This document shows positions 24,421-35,790 of a stretch of 64,000 bases of DNA, piece after piece. This DNA is from Epiperipatus broadwayi (taxonomy: Eukaryota > Onychophora > Udeonychophora > Euonychophora > Peripatidae). Made by a program: the position numbers and the translations under genes. The DNA lies in NCBI GenBank assembly GCA_028023455.1, contig JAQFVV010006453.1, forward strand, positions 788,001 to 852,000, written 5' to 3'. The notes under the pieces are model-generated. The model did not search any database and was not told the DNA's origin. It worked only from the letters and a program-made list of their open reading frames with translations. Every line of letters begins with the position of its first letter. Within the stretch, counting starts at the first letter, position 1.

Positions 24421-25111
24421 AAACATTAAAAATGTTAAATTTAAATACATGACTTACTGATGGGAGAGTCTTAATTTCATGTGGAATGTAAGGAATGTTG
24501 CTACGCATTGTATATCGACTTTTATAGCTTGTATAATGTCTAGATACTACTAGCTCATACCTAACATGAATGACTGATCAAAAGAGGTCTTTTTTGATTA
24601 GAAATAGCTTGGACAGGTGCTATTATTTTCTTTTAGCCTAAAGAACCATTCTTATTGGCTGCAGCATATAAATACAGCTTGGCTGTGGATTTAATTACTT
24701 TATATGATGGAGGGCTGCAGAAAGGAGTTTGCTATTAACTGAAAGGAGACCCTTTGATTCTTCTTGGAGGCCTTAAATGAACTGAGCAAGGCAAATTCCT
24801 AATGTCCACTCCATATGTTCTTGTCATTGCAGCTGTTATTACTATGTGATTATTCATATAGTATACGAACTTGGATGGACTGCTCACCAACACGCATTAG
24901 CCATCGTAGTGAGGTTATTGGCTTTTTACCTCTGAGGTTAAGAATATTTTTTCCAATATATACAATCATGACAGACAAAAATAAATCATGGCCCTTATTC
25001 TCAGTAGGCTGTAAAGTCACCAACCAAGGTAGCAGTTGGTCGCCGAAGGCGGAGGGTGCTAAGAATCCCCTGATTGCAGATTCAGGCTGCCATTTGATGG
25101 TGACTTTTTAT

Positions 25112-25810
25112 TTAGGTACTTACAACTGCATATCACTTTCAAGTGAAGGAAGATTGCAAGAGTTATAAGAAGAACTGTCTTATATTAAATAGGACATTAT
25201 TGGACTGTGTGAAGTTAGAAGGAAAGGTGAAGAAACAATTGATTTAAAAAGTGGACATATACTCTACTATAAAGGCACAAATATTGGAAATACAAGTGGA
25301 ATAAGATTCATTATAAATAAAAAATGGAAGAATAACATTGTAGAGATAGATGGTGTATCAGACAGAGTGGCAAGATTAGTTTTACAACTTAATAGCAGAT
25401 ACCAAATGCAGATAATTCAGGTTTATGCCCCAACAAGTTCTCATAGTGATGAAGTTATAGAAGATTTTTATATGGCTGTACAAAAGGCTTTTGATCAGAG
25501 TAAACAACATTTTAAAATTGTTATGGGTGTCTTTAAGACTAGAATTGTAAAACAAATGAAGAATGAAAATGCTGTAGGTAATTTTGGTTATGCTAATAGA
25601 AATGAGAGAAGACATAGACTTGTGGAGTTTGCAGAAAAAGAAAAACTTTATATTATGAATTATTTTTTTGAGAAAAATGTTAAAAGGAAATGGACATGGA
25701 AGCATCCAAATGATGGTACAGCAGAATTGGATTATATTTGACTAACAGAAAATACATATTTCAAGATTGTAATGTTTTTAATAAATTTAACACAGGAAGT
25801 GATCATCGAT
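25112..25810 (+). pseudogene. RTE endonuclease domain, catalytically damaged
   Basis: Translation begins LGTYNCISLSSEGRL and then meets in-frame stops (taa, tag) before DIIGLCEVRRKGEE. It continues through GIRFIINKKWKNNIVEIDGV and IIQVYAPTSSHSDEVIEDFY. The usual MGDFN catalytic motif reads MGVFK here (Asp to Val, Asn to Lys). RKWTWKHPNDGT and LDYI follow, then a frameshift at about 25740, after which TGSDHRLV keeps the conserved SDH. This endonuclease would nick target DNA for target-primed reverse transcription; with the motif losses it cannot be active. Confidence 0.85.
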
Positions 25811-27177
25811 TAGTAAGATGTAAGATGTATGTTAATGCAAAACTAGAGAGACAAAATTTATTAAGAAAAACAACATTTACAGTTGATATTCCTAATCTTC
25901 AGAACCATTCTAATGAATTTAAATTAGAACTTACAAATCGGTTTCAAGTATTAGTAGATTTTGAACATGATTCAGATTTGAATGGCATTAATAGAAAAAT
26001 AACTGGTACACTTTTAAAAACTGCAACAAAGATAGCTGGTAAAAAAAAGCAGCAATTGACCAATAAAATTTCTATTGAGACTAGAGAATTTATGAAGAAA
26101 AGAAGAAATATGAGGATATACAACAAAGATGCATTAAAAAAGTTTGAATATCTCGAATTTTGTAAAATGGTGCGGAAAAGAGTTGAAAATGATATAAGAA
26201 ACTATAATTGTGAACTAGCAAGGAAAGCTGTAGAAGAAAATAAAAGTCTAAAGAGTGTAAAACAACATTTTTGTATTGGTAGGAAATTTATATCTGCAAT
26301 AAGAAAAAAAGATGGGGATTATTACTAAAAAGAGAGATGACCTCATGAAATGTGTAGAAGACTTCTATCAAGAATTATATACTAATAAAGAACAAGTGCC
26401 TCCTATATCTATTATATCTTCGGAATTGCCCAGAATTTTGAATGAGGAAGTGAGACATGCAATTAAATTTATGAGAAGGGAAGGTTCCAGGTAATGATGG
26501 AATTATAATTGATATATTAAAAGAAGAAGGTGAAGAAATAGAAATTTTTTTAGCAAAGTTATATACCAAACATCTAAATGATAAAGATGTATCAGATGAT
26601 TGGAAGAATGCAGTATTAATATTAACATTTAAAAAAGGTGATAAAGAAGATATTAGAAATTACAGACCCATCAGTCTTTTATCAGTTTTATACAAAATTT
26701 TTACTAAGATAATTACAACTCGTCTACAGAAAACACTGGATTTCCACCAACCAAGAGAACAAGCTGAAATTGAAAGTGGTTTTAGTACAGTAGATTATAT
26801 CCAGGTATTGAGAGAAATTATAGAAAGGACAAATGAATATGAGTTGTCATTATGTTTTGGATTTGTAGACTATGAAAAGGCATTTGATTCTATAAACATT
26901 TCTTCAGTGATTAAAGCATTGGATCATCAAGATGTAGATCCAGGATATTGTCATATTTTAAAAAATATTTATAAAAATGCAACAGCAACAATTAGATTAC
27001 ATAATGATAGTAGAAAAATCAACATTGAAAAGGGTGTAAGACAGGGTGACTCCATATCTTCAAAACTTTTCACAGCAGTGCTGCAAGAAGTATTTTGTGG
27101 ATTAAAATGGGAAGCTAAAGGAGTGAAAGTAAATGGAGATTATTTAAGTTATTTAGATTTTGCAGATGATGTAGTTG
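25811..27177 (+). pseudogene. RTE linker and RT domain, frameshifted
   Basis: The linker frame runs to 26328, shifts to a second frame ending at 26494, and shifts again. RT signatures are GNDGIIIDILKEEG, KKGDKEDIRNYRPISLL, FVDYEKAFDS (motif A, about 26865-26894), GVRQGDSISSKLF (motif B) and LDFADDVV (motif C, ending at 27177). All catalytic aspartates are present, so the RT was functional before the frame breaks. The domain is cut exactly after FADDVV by the palindromic SINE. Confidence 0.85.
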
Positions 27178-27789
27178 ACAGGGTATGAGCACAGACTTTC
27201 ACATAACCCACCACTCTCCACACTATCTCATAACACTGATACACCCAAACACACATATGTCGAAAAGATAAATAATCACCAATACACGTATTTCATGCTA
27301 AACCAGCAATCATCAGTTGGTCCAGATTACCATCTCTACACATATATGCTACAAGTGCTCAGATATATATTAAGATAGCAAATCCTCCTACTTTAATGGA
27401 CAGGCTTCAATGTACTCCACACTCCAACTCTTCAACTGTCCATCAGATTTTCAATTGGATGGACAGTTGAAGAGTTGGAGTGTGGAGTACATTGAAGCCT
27501 GTCCATTAAAGTAGGAGGATTTGCTATCTTAATATATATCTGAGCACTTGTAGCATATATGTGTAGAGATGGTAATCTGGACCAACTGATGATTGCTGGT
27601 TTAGCATGAAATACGTATATTGGTGATTATTTATCTTTTCGACATATGTGTGTTTGGGTGTATCAGTGTTATGAGATAGTGTGGAGAGTAGTGGGTTATG
27701 TGAAAGTCTGTGCTCATACCCTGTCTATTACATATATAGACACAGGTATATATAAGCCTGTGTATTTCAACTATTAGATGATGTAGTTG
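27164..27789 (+). mobile_element. Palindromic (inverted-dimer) tRNA-derived SINE with 14-bp TSD
   Basis: agatgatgtagttg occurs at 27164-27177 and 27776-27789, and RTE coding sequence continues across the insert, so this is a bona fide insertion of 598 bp (27178-27775). Left arm 27178-27441 is the nearly perfect reverse complement of about 27463-27724, centred near 27452. The right arm carries an additional 51-nt 3' tail (27725-27775) that includes a caggtatatataagcctg hairpin. The sense strand is plus, with a degenerate B-box region before the catacc block at about 27715. The antisense arm starts directly at the TSD. The 67-codon frame at 27175-27378 is a by-product. Confidence 0.9.
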
Positions 27790-28440
27790 TTTTTGCAAAT
27801 AATGCTTTAGAACTACAGGAATTGTTGCAGGAGTTATCAGATGAAAGTAGGAAAATAGGACTAAAGGTAAATGTTAAAACAACTAAAGTAATGTTTAATA
27901 GATTTTCTCAAAATATGAAAATAAAGATTGATTATGATGAGTTAGAAGAAGTTAACAGTTACAAATACCTTGGTCAGATTATTAATACAGATGGAAATAT
28001 AATGGATGAAATTAATCATAGAATTAAACTTTGGTTGGAGTGCTTTTGGTAGAAATAACTTTATATTAAAAGAAAATATGCCTATGTGTCTGAAAAGAAA
28101 GATTTTTAATAAATTCCAGTTCTTACTTATGGATCTGAGACTTGGACACTTAATAGAAGAGCAATACAGAGATTTCAGACCACTCAAAGAAATATGGAGA
28201 GATGCATATTGGAAGTAACAAGAAGGGATCGAAAACGCAATGTATGGGTAAGAGAACAAACAGATGTTACTGACTTCATTGAAAAAATTAAAAGACTGAA
28301 GTAGAGTTGGGCTGGACATATTGTTAGAAGAGATGATAATAGATGGACAATTGAAATTTTAAACTGGATTCCCAGAGATTGTAAAAGACCCAGAAAGATA
28401 CTCCAAGTGAAATGGATGGATTAAATAAGAAAGTGTGCAG
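27776..28440 (+). pseudogene. RTE RT thumb and C-terminal region
   Basis: It resumes after the SINE with VVVFANNALELQELLQEL and continues through KTTKVMFNRFSQNMKIKI, SYKYLGQIINTDGNIMDEI and NHRIKLGWSAFGRN (frameshift at about 28030). More shifted pieces cover a tyrgset-type segment (LTYGSETWT-like), the ERCILEVTRRDRKRNVWVRE block, and a terminal RPRKI..KWMD block. The order is that expected for RTE proteins; several single-base losses break the frame. Confidence 0.8.
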
Positions 28441-28545
28441 GGGTGATGTGGAGAAGAGAAGCTAAAGATAGGAAAGGATGGATTGAACTTGGAGAGAACT
28501 TCATCCTGCAGTGGATTGATAATGGTTGATGATGATGATATAATG

Positions 28546-29469
28546 GAGATTTCATTCACTAATTAATTTATATTTATATTGTCCGCCCACTAATTCCCAA
28601 GCCAGATATAATCATATATATATAATTATAATTTATATATACTAAACGTTAACTCATTATCTTAAGCTAAGAATATTAACCATTGGAATCATCAATGCAA
28701 GTCAGATTCTAATTTTACTCTACGTACACATTAACTGCGAATAGATTCAGAGTTGATATTCTATATATATTTTTTTTAAAAATTACCATCAACATTTTAA
28801 AAAATGCAAAATGTAGGATCTATTCCTTTATCTTTCAAGTCATACAATATCAATTCCCTCAAAATGAAAACTATTTAAATTTCAAAAGGAAAGGCGATAC
28901 CTATATTTTTGTTTTTAAAAAATAGCGATATTTTTGTATATGTATTGTTATTAAACCTTAAACCTTGTTAAGTAAACCAGAAACAACATTCAACATCAAA
29001 ATAACAAATTTTAACTCGTTTCACTTTATTATTCACTTAAAGGCAAGATTACATAATTTGTTATTCTTTCTTTCGATACAAAAAACATGCATTAAAATTT
29101 AATATTTAAAAATAAAATTAAAAAAAAGAAAAAGAAACATTTTACCAAAATAAAATCACATATTTATACACATGTATTTCGATAAGTACATAAATAAAAA
29201 ACAAACTTTATTTTGTGTGCATGAGTATGTTCATATGAATGCTTATGTTTGATGTTTTGAAACATATTTGTTAATAATAGTAACTATTTGATGAATCTGG
29301 CAAGGCCAATGTAAGAGAATTAAGCTACGGGAGTGCTAATGATATTCATATCATTCTTTAAAAAAAAAAAAAAGCCCGGGTCTTTATAACAAGAACCTGA
29401 TATTTTTATTTGCAGTGTCTGTAACATCTTTATCAAATTACTCAAGCGGTTCAGGGACAGAGATCGATT
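28546..29469. other. AT-rich non-coding stretch
   Basis: It contains a short tatatataattataatt palindromic patch near 28616. No gene is recognised. Confidence 0.5.
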
Positions 29470-29605
29470 GTTGACTTCGGACTGGCTTTTTCGAGAAACT
29501 TGGGCCAGAGTCACCCCCCGAAAGAGTGAAGGGGGTCCAGCCCCCTGGTCTCCGACCACAGCAAGCTCTACACAGTGACTACCTTGCAACAGTGTAAAAA
29601 GAAAA
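29470..29605. other. GC-rich island of unknown origin
   Basis: Unlike everything around it, this interval is GC-rich with several CpGs and a small inverted pair (agggggtccagccccct at about 29529-29545). On the minus strand it sits in a 102-codon frame (29628-29320, containing VELAVVGDQGAGPPSLFRGV) ending in AT-rich sequence. It may be part of a repeat or an exon fragment; I do not recognise it. Confidence 0.35.
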
Positions 29606-29699
29606 TAGCTATGTACAGATAAACACATTTAATTGTATCTAATAAATTTTAATTTATTTTAATAAAAAAAAAAGTGTTTTTAATTTATTTATTTTTTTT

Positions 29700-29785
29700 G
29701 TCAAGCGTTGGTGACCGAGTGGTCAGCACAGCCGCCTTACAAGTAGTTATCCCGGGTTCGCTTCCCGGCCGATGCTTTGACACAT
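29700..29785 (+). mobile_element. Short tRNA-derived SINE (family A), copy 1
   Basis: A-box-like tggtgaccgagtggtcagc and B-box-like gggttcgcttccc are spaced as in class II tRNAs, followed by gatgctttgacacatgg and an A-run. It matches the copies at 40419, 41179, 41835 and 57705. No proper cloverleaf or anticodon stem is seen. The A-rich surroundings prevent a clear TSD. Confidence 0.75.
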
Positions 29786-29789
29786 GGAA

Positions 29790-30653
29790 AAAAAAAAGGT
29801 AATCCTAACAAATATTGCTTTCATTATGGAAATAATGATTTACACTTTTATGAAGACTTATACAATGGACAGTTGCCACATGGAAAAAAAAAATGACGTC
29901 TACTTTTCTGATAAATGAAATCTAAATCAATGGTCTAATACTAATCAAAATGTTATCAACACCACATTCAAGAAAATATATTCTTAATTTCAACTAAGTT
30001 GTTAAAATACTTTTTTTTTTTTTTTACCGTAAATAATATATATGTATGTACCTAGGATAATGCGAGTATTCAGAAATAAAATCAATAGCAATATTACCGA
30101 AACTAAGGAATAATGCTAATTCATAAAGATAGGATAATTATTTATGATGGAGAATCAATCTCTTGATTTTTATTATTATTCTTGTTATTATATTTCGATG
30201 CCATCTGTTGGTTTTCTGCTTTATACATGTTGATTACATCTATCGCAAATCCGTATTGTACCTGCATCCATAGTCTTATATCCAAGGATAATAGCATATC
30301 GCAATTGATAGAATAACGATTTCTCCCTTTAAAAGAATTATAACAGCAAGACTGAATGGATCTCTTGAAAATTAAAATTTAATTGTGCATAATGTATATT
30401 CTGCAATAATTATCTGAATGGGTTATTATTGCCAAGTATTCCGGATATAAAGTCACATTATATTCTAATGAGAATACACTTCTAATACCTCCATATCGAT
30501 GTTTTATGGATATTGAATAATTCTTATGAATTGTGAAAGTTAAAGTGTAACTAGAGTATAGTTATCTAATAATCTCACTCTACTGAAAATGACTAAATTC
30601 TATTATTAAATTTTATTATATTCATTTGGAAAGTTGTTCAGATATAATATGTT

Positions 30654-30654
<1 letters not shown>
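29790..30654. other. AT-rich non-coding stretch
   Basis: No gene is recognised. Poly(A)/poly(T) runs and an att-type microsatellite occur near 30165-30195. Confidence 0.5.
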
Positions 30655-30684
<30 letters not shown>

Positions 30685-31707
30685 AAGAAGAAGAAGAAGA
30701 AGAAGAAGAAGAAGAAGAAGAAGAAGAAGAAGAAGAAGAAGAAGAAGAAGAAGAAGAAGAAGAAGAAGAAGAAGAAGAAGAAGAAGAAGAAGAAGAAGAA
30801 GAAGAAGAAGAAGAAGAAGAAGAAGAAGAAGAAGAAGAAGAAGAAGAAGAAGAAGAAGAAGAAGAAGAAGAAGAAGAAGAAGAAGAAGAAGAAGAAGAAG
30901 AAGAAGAAGAAGAAGAAGAAGAAGAAGAAGAAGAAGAAGAAGAAGAAGAAGAAGAAGAAGAAGAAGAAGAAGAAGAAGAAGAAGAAGAAGAAGAAGAAGA
31001 AGAAGAAGAAGAAGAAGAAGAAGAAGAAGAAGAAGAAGAAGAAGAAGAAGAAGAAGAAGAAGAAGAAGAAGAAGAAGAAGAAGAAGAAGAAGAAGAAGAA
31101 GAAGAAGAAGAAGAAGAAGAAGAAGAAGAAGAAGAAGAAGAAGAAGAAGAAGAAGAAGAAGAAGAAGAAGAAGAAGAAGAAGAAGAAGAAGAAGAAGAAG
31201 AAGAAGAAGAAGAAGAAGAAGAAGAAGAAGAAGAAGAAGAAGAAGAAGAAGAAGAAGAAGAAGAAGAAGAAGAAGAAGAAGAAGAAGAAGAAGAAGAAGA
31301 AGAAGAAGAAGAAGAAGAAGAAGAAGAAGAAGAAGAAGAAGAAGAAGAAGAAGAAGAAGAAGAAGAAGAAGAAGAAGAAGAAGAAGAAGAAGAAGAAGAA
31401 GAAGAAGAAGAAGAAGAAGAAGAAGAAGAAGAAGAAGAAGAAGAAGAAGAAGAAGAAGAAGAAGAAGAAGAAGAAGAAGAAGAAGAAGAAGAAGAAGAAG
31501 AAGAAGAAGAAGAAGAAGAAGAAGAAGAAGAAGAAGAAGAAGAAGAAGAAGAAGAAGAAGAAGAAGAAGAAGAAGAAGAAGAAGAAGAAGAAGAAGAAGA
31601 AGAAGAAGAAGAAGAAGAAGAAGAAGAAGAAGAAGAAGAAGAAGAAGAAGAAGAAGAAGAAGAAGAAGAAGAAGAAGAAGAAGAAGAAGAAGAAGAAGAA
31701 GAAGAAG

Positions 31708-31737
<30 letters not shown>
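30655..31737 (+). repeat. (AAG)361 trinucleotide tract
   Basis: 1083 bp of AAG units without a single interruption that I can find, flanked by unique AT-rich sequence on both sides. Poly-Lys, poly-Arg or poly-Glu open frames across it are artefacts. GAA/TTC tracts are known to form triplex H-DNA and to be length-unstable, so the assembled length may not be exact. Confidence 0.97.
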
Positions 31738-31738
<1 letters not shown>

Positions 31739-33726
31739 TATCTAAATAATATACTTGGATTTTCTTGTCTTGTAATAGTAATAATTCATAATAAGTTAAA
31801 GAATTACTATTTTATATTTATATTGCTTTAATGAGAGTTAAATTATATATATATTCTCCTGGTTATGAAAAATAAGTCGGTTGTCCTATTATTATCATAT
31901 GTCTAAACATTTAATAAAATTATTTCATTTTAAAACTTTGTTTCTTTATCTATTTTTCGTAATTGTAAATAAAGTATTGTTACTAATATATTGAATCATA
32001 AATTCTGAACATTATTTATTCAATAAATTGAGGATAATAATTACAAGTAGTATTTAAATATATAGATCAATAAAGCTTAACTAATACATAATTTAAATCT
32101 TGATATCTCATATATGTATATATATATATAAATCAATTAGTATCTAAATTGTTATTCTAGGTTTACATTACTTCCATAAGAGCTAGCATTCTTTACTAAT
32201 GGATTTATTATGAAAATTTATTGGTATAATTTCGAGATTTAGGATCACAATCATATAAAATTTGTTTCATTTTATGAGTATTAATTCTTTTGACTATTGG
32301 ACTGATCTTAGCTAAATAGAGTCTCTATCCCTTGGACAATACCAGTACAATATTAACCGTTAAAAATATTAAATTTATATATGTAGTTATAAAACACACA
32401 CTCATATGTGATATATTCAGAATATGAAAATACATGTTTAAATATATGTAACATACTTGGTTATTAAAAAAAAACACAGATTTTATAAATAAATCTGTGT
32501 GTTTAGAGAAAAGGCAATAATTATTCCATCACTATATGGTATTTTGTCCAATGATTAGAAAATTGGCAGGTCATCCAGGACATAATCACTTCACAAATCC
32601 ATATCTAGAGTAAAAAAAATCTAAACTCTTGAAAAATACGTTTATATCAGGCCCCTGTCCTATAGTATCAATTAATGATTAGCAAACTTAATCTATTTTT
32701 TGTATAGAATTCACAAGTTAACCTGTTCAACAGCAAACTGCACCTTTCTATATTGAATGAAACCTATTGAGACTTCTGTTAAAATTCCTCCATATTTGAA
32801 CAATTTATTTTTATGATTAAATCTTTTTTCTATATCATATATTGATAATCTTAACAATATTTATTATAAATGTAACTCTCAATTGATAGACATTCTAAAA
32901 GTTGATATTTGATGTTTGCAAAATATGAAAATAAATTTCTAAATGAAATTCTTATCTATGACAATGATTCTTGGTGTTGTTGGACATATTTTATCTACTT
33001 AAAAAGTTTGTAGAATAAAATATTAGAAACATGAATTTTATGTTATTGAAAGAAGGATATATTTAAGGTTAGTTATCATCAAAGAAGGAAAAAGAATTAA
33101 AATTAATATACTAATTATTGTTATTAAAATTTTTAAAAACATTTTCTTTACTATTTTGACAAAGGCAAAGTAGAAACTGCTTCTCCTAAACTGCAACAAA
33201 TATTTTAAGAGTTGTTTTTTTTTAAATAATTGTTTTCAATGAAAATCTGTTAGTGACATAATTTAAAATAATATTGCATAATAATTTTTTGTAAACAAAT
33301 TATTAAAAATTACAATGTTTCTTTAGAAATATAAATTATTCAGTTATCTGGTATTGGGCTAAAGCACTCCATCAATCAAAATTGTCATTTCTATTAAAAT
33401 CTAAGGCTACCTCTCACATGATCTTGTCGTGCAAATTAGGCTATTGATTTTGCCTAAAAGGTCCATATAATGCTGATATCTTCAGATCTTTTTTCCATTA
33501 ATACTTTCAAAATTACACCTACATAAACAAATAATTATAGGTAGTGATATAAGTTTATAGAAAGGCTTAAAATAATGTGGAGAAGATATAGTGATCTGTG
33601 AAATATACACAAAGTTGCCACTATTTTAACTGCAACCATTAACCAATGATACATGTGGCAAAGATTTTTAAGCTAGTAATCTGATAACTGCCTAATCAAG
33701 TTATCTGAAAGAAGCTATCAATTATA
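31738..33726. other. AT-rich non-coding stretch
   Basis: It contains a small hairpin (acacagattt / aaatctgtgt near 32473-32502). No gene is recognised. Confidence 0.5.
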
Positions 33727-34560
33727 GCAATTGATATTCCTAATCTTCAGAAGCAAATCATTTAATTAAAATTAGAACACATTATTTAAAAATACTAATA
33801 GATTTTTAATATTGTTCAAAATTTAGTTGAAATCAATAAGGAGCTAACTTATCCTCTAGTAAGAACTGCAATAAAGATAATTAGCACAAAAAGCAGAAAT
33901 TCACCAGAAAATGTTTAAGATAAAGACAAGAAGTATTGTGAAAATATTTAAAAAGAATCCATTAAGAAGAAAGAAATACCTAAAATGGCATAAAATAGAA
34001 TTAATAATGATTTAAGAAAAGTACAACTGCAAATCAGCAGGAAATCTATAAATAAGAATAAAAATTAAGCTTCCAAAGTATACAGCATTATACATGTCAT
34101 AAAATCCTTTTTATTTCCTCATTTTGCTGTAGTATTTTATATAAATATACCAACCAGCTTCAACATCAACAGTATTAAAGACAAATGACAGAAGGAGAAA
34201 ATATCCCAAAAGTCTATGAGGTCCAATGCAATGGACTGGGACATGCAGCAATATATTATGAAGAATCTCAGAATAACATTATCATATAAGTAGCACACCA
34301 CAGGTATCTTACCAATAGGCTAAAGAAAACCCAAAATATATGTCTTTCTGTGTTCTTAGATTATGAAAATATATACGGATACAGTCATGATTCACAAAAT
34401 GTCAAACTAATGTGCTTGGATCACAATGACAGAAAAAGGAAAATAAAGAAAATTGATTTATTGCAAATACATTATAAACAAAGGAGCTAATAGCACCCAT
34501 CTATTGGACCAGTATTATATAAATTAGCCCATTTACATATTAAGAATACATAAATAGACA
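33727..34560 (+). pseudogene. Decayed RTE LINE copy
   Basis: gcaattgatattcctaatct at about 33728 begins an alignment to the main RTE linker (25884 onwards), recognisable to about 34080. Further on, at about 34310-34520, gttcttagattatgaaaat and caaactaatgtgcttggatc resemble the RT motif A region, with many indels. No open frame remains. Confidence 0.6.
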
Positions 34561-34760
34561 CTATAAAAACAGCAAACTGAATGAAATAATGCAGTTATGA
34601 TTATAGTGCTCTGCACCAAAAGTGCTCTAAACCAACCAAGCAACAGATAGAGAAGAATAACACACTTTATCAGGCTTACTAATATAAGTATGCAGAGTTA
34701 TCATATATAAATACAATTATAATAAGGAATAGACCATACATATAAATTAATGAGGGTTTA

Positions 34761-34764
<4 letters not shown>

Positions 34765-34806
<42 letters not shown>
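34765..34806. repeat. (TA)n microsatellite
   Basis: A TA run directly left of the PLE foldback. Confidence 0.9.
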
Positions 34807-34809
<3 letters not shown>

Positions 34810-34818
34810 GCATATATA

Positions 34819-35340
34819 CAACTCAACCAGACTAGCCAAAAAAAAACAACTCTAAAACATAACCATTTTGTAGTTCTTTACACTTGAGAAGTCTGCTCGT
34901 AGCAGTAAAACCAATGGTTATGTTTTAGAGGTTTTTTTGCAGGGCTAGTCTGGTTGAATTGTGAATATGTGGTAATTTTGATTATTTTATTGGCTAGTTT
35001 AACTTTATCCTTTTAATGTAATATATATTTTGTATATATTTTATATTTTAATCAATCTTGTTGTTTTATTTTTTTTTATCTGGTACCATTACTTTGCTTA
35101 TATTTTGTTCTTTTTGTATTTTAATTTATCTATATTTTGTTCAGATTTTTTTTTATTTATTCATTCCAATATTTTATTGTATTATTCATTTGTTGATACT
35201 ATTTTATTCTTATTGTTTTATTTATTAATGTATATAGCTCTGAAAAGGTTACAGAACAGTTGAAACATTAATTTATATATAAAAATTTGCAAAAATAATG
35301 AGTAAAACTATATCATCTAAAATAACATCTTTATATTGAA
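34819..35340 (+). mobile_element. PLE 3' end with inverted arm
   Basis: Left arm 34819-34865 is the reverse complement of about 34914-34962, around a loop holding the conserved PLE block ttctttacacttgagaagtc. The sense strand then continues uniquely through ttttgattattttattggct to a degenerate hammerhead-like core at about 35238-35270. The same 3' end lies at 2880-3000 and 54960-55170. No coding remains; the open frame at 35030-35263 is compositional. Confidence 0.72.
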
Positions 35341-35429
35341 AGGATAATTGTTTCAACAATAAAAAGAGGGCCAACATTATGAAATGTAATAATAAAAACC
35401 CAAGACACTAAAGCCAACCCAATCATTAC

Positions 35430-35790
35430 AATTATTATATATCTTACTTTTTTTGCATTCTTTCATATATTCATATATATATATTACTTTTTATAAATCT
35501 CCACATATACACTCTATTGCAAATTTTTTAATAATAATTTAAAAAAAAGAAAGTAAAGGTATAGGGTTAAAAATAAAATGTGATTATGAATAATAATGTA
35601 AAATATGTATTTTTATATGTATACAGAATAATGGTTATATGATTACATGTTTAAATGTTGGAGTTCTGATGAAGACTGCAGGACAGTCGAAACTGTTACG
35701 AAATTAAAGAAATTATATTAAAAAAATTGCATTTGGGTATATATGTGGAGATTTATAAAAAAATAATGTATATTATTATATCTTCCGATA
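35430..35790. mobile_element. PLE-derived foldback with hammerhead-like motif, copy 1
   Basis: Left arm (about 35478-35530) pairs with 35712-35770. The loop contains a hammerhead-like core on the plus strand (35666-35693). The left side carries an additional tail (ttactttttttgcattcttt) shared with the element at 56756-57030. RTE-like sequence starts at the right edge. Confidence 0.6.
35666..35693 (+). ncRNA. Hammerhead-ribozyme-like core
   Basis: CTGATGA at 35666-35672, then a stem-loop with gactg/cagtc pairing (35674-35688), then GAAA at 35689-35692, is the order of the hammerhead catalytic core. An unpaired A precedes stem II, and I find no convincing NUH cleavage site after a short stem III, so it may be a relic. 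Hammerheads are known in PLE terminal regions. Confidence 0.5.

Larger units (their letters stand above)
24421..28545 (+). mobile_element. RTE-clade LINE, near full length, inactivated
   Basis: Order on the plus strand: 5' UTR-like unit (24480-24725), leader containing a short frame at 24815-25168, apurinic-type endonuclease (25112-25810), linker, RT (26490-27177 and 27790-28060), C-terminal region and a 3' end with (gat)n at 28526-28540. Sequence before (about 24386-24420) and after (28541-28577) the element shares actaattaatttatatt plus a looser tataatgg block, which may be a diverged target duplication. Frameshifts, stops and a 598-bp SINE insertion inactivate it. Fragments of the same family recur across the window. 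Confidence 0.85.

Noticed and set aside
24815-25168. 117-codon frame before the RTE endonuclease as a separate gene (ORF1)
   Set aside because: Its last part is already the endonuclease start (LGTYNCISLSSEG) and the rest has no recognisable ORF1 domain; treated as leader.
27175-27378. 67-codon frame in the middle of the RTE
   Set aside because: It starts at a TTG in the TSD and reads through the antisense SINE arm.
29700-29785. Possible functional class II tRNA gene
   Set aside because: A- and B-box words are present but no consistent anticodon arm or acceptor stem; related copies with TSDs and A-tails show it is a SINE.
30626-31831. Open frames of 371 and 401 codons encoding poly-Lys and poly-Arg
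   Set aside because: They are direct translations of the AAG triplet tract with a few flanking codons; nothing suggests a gene.
35030-35263. 77-codon hydrophobic frame as a small membrane protein
   Set aside because: It lies in a T-rich PLE 3' tail; phenylalanine/isoleucine content is compositional.
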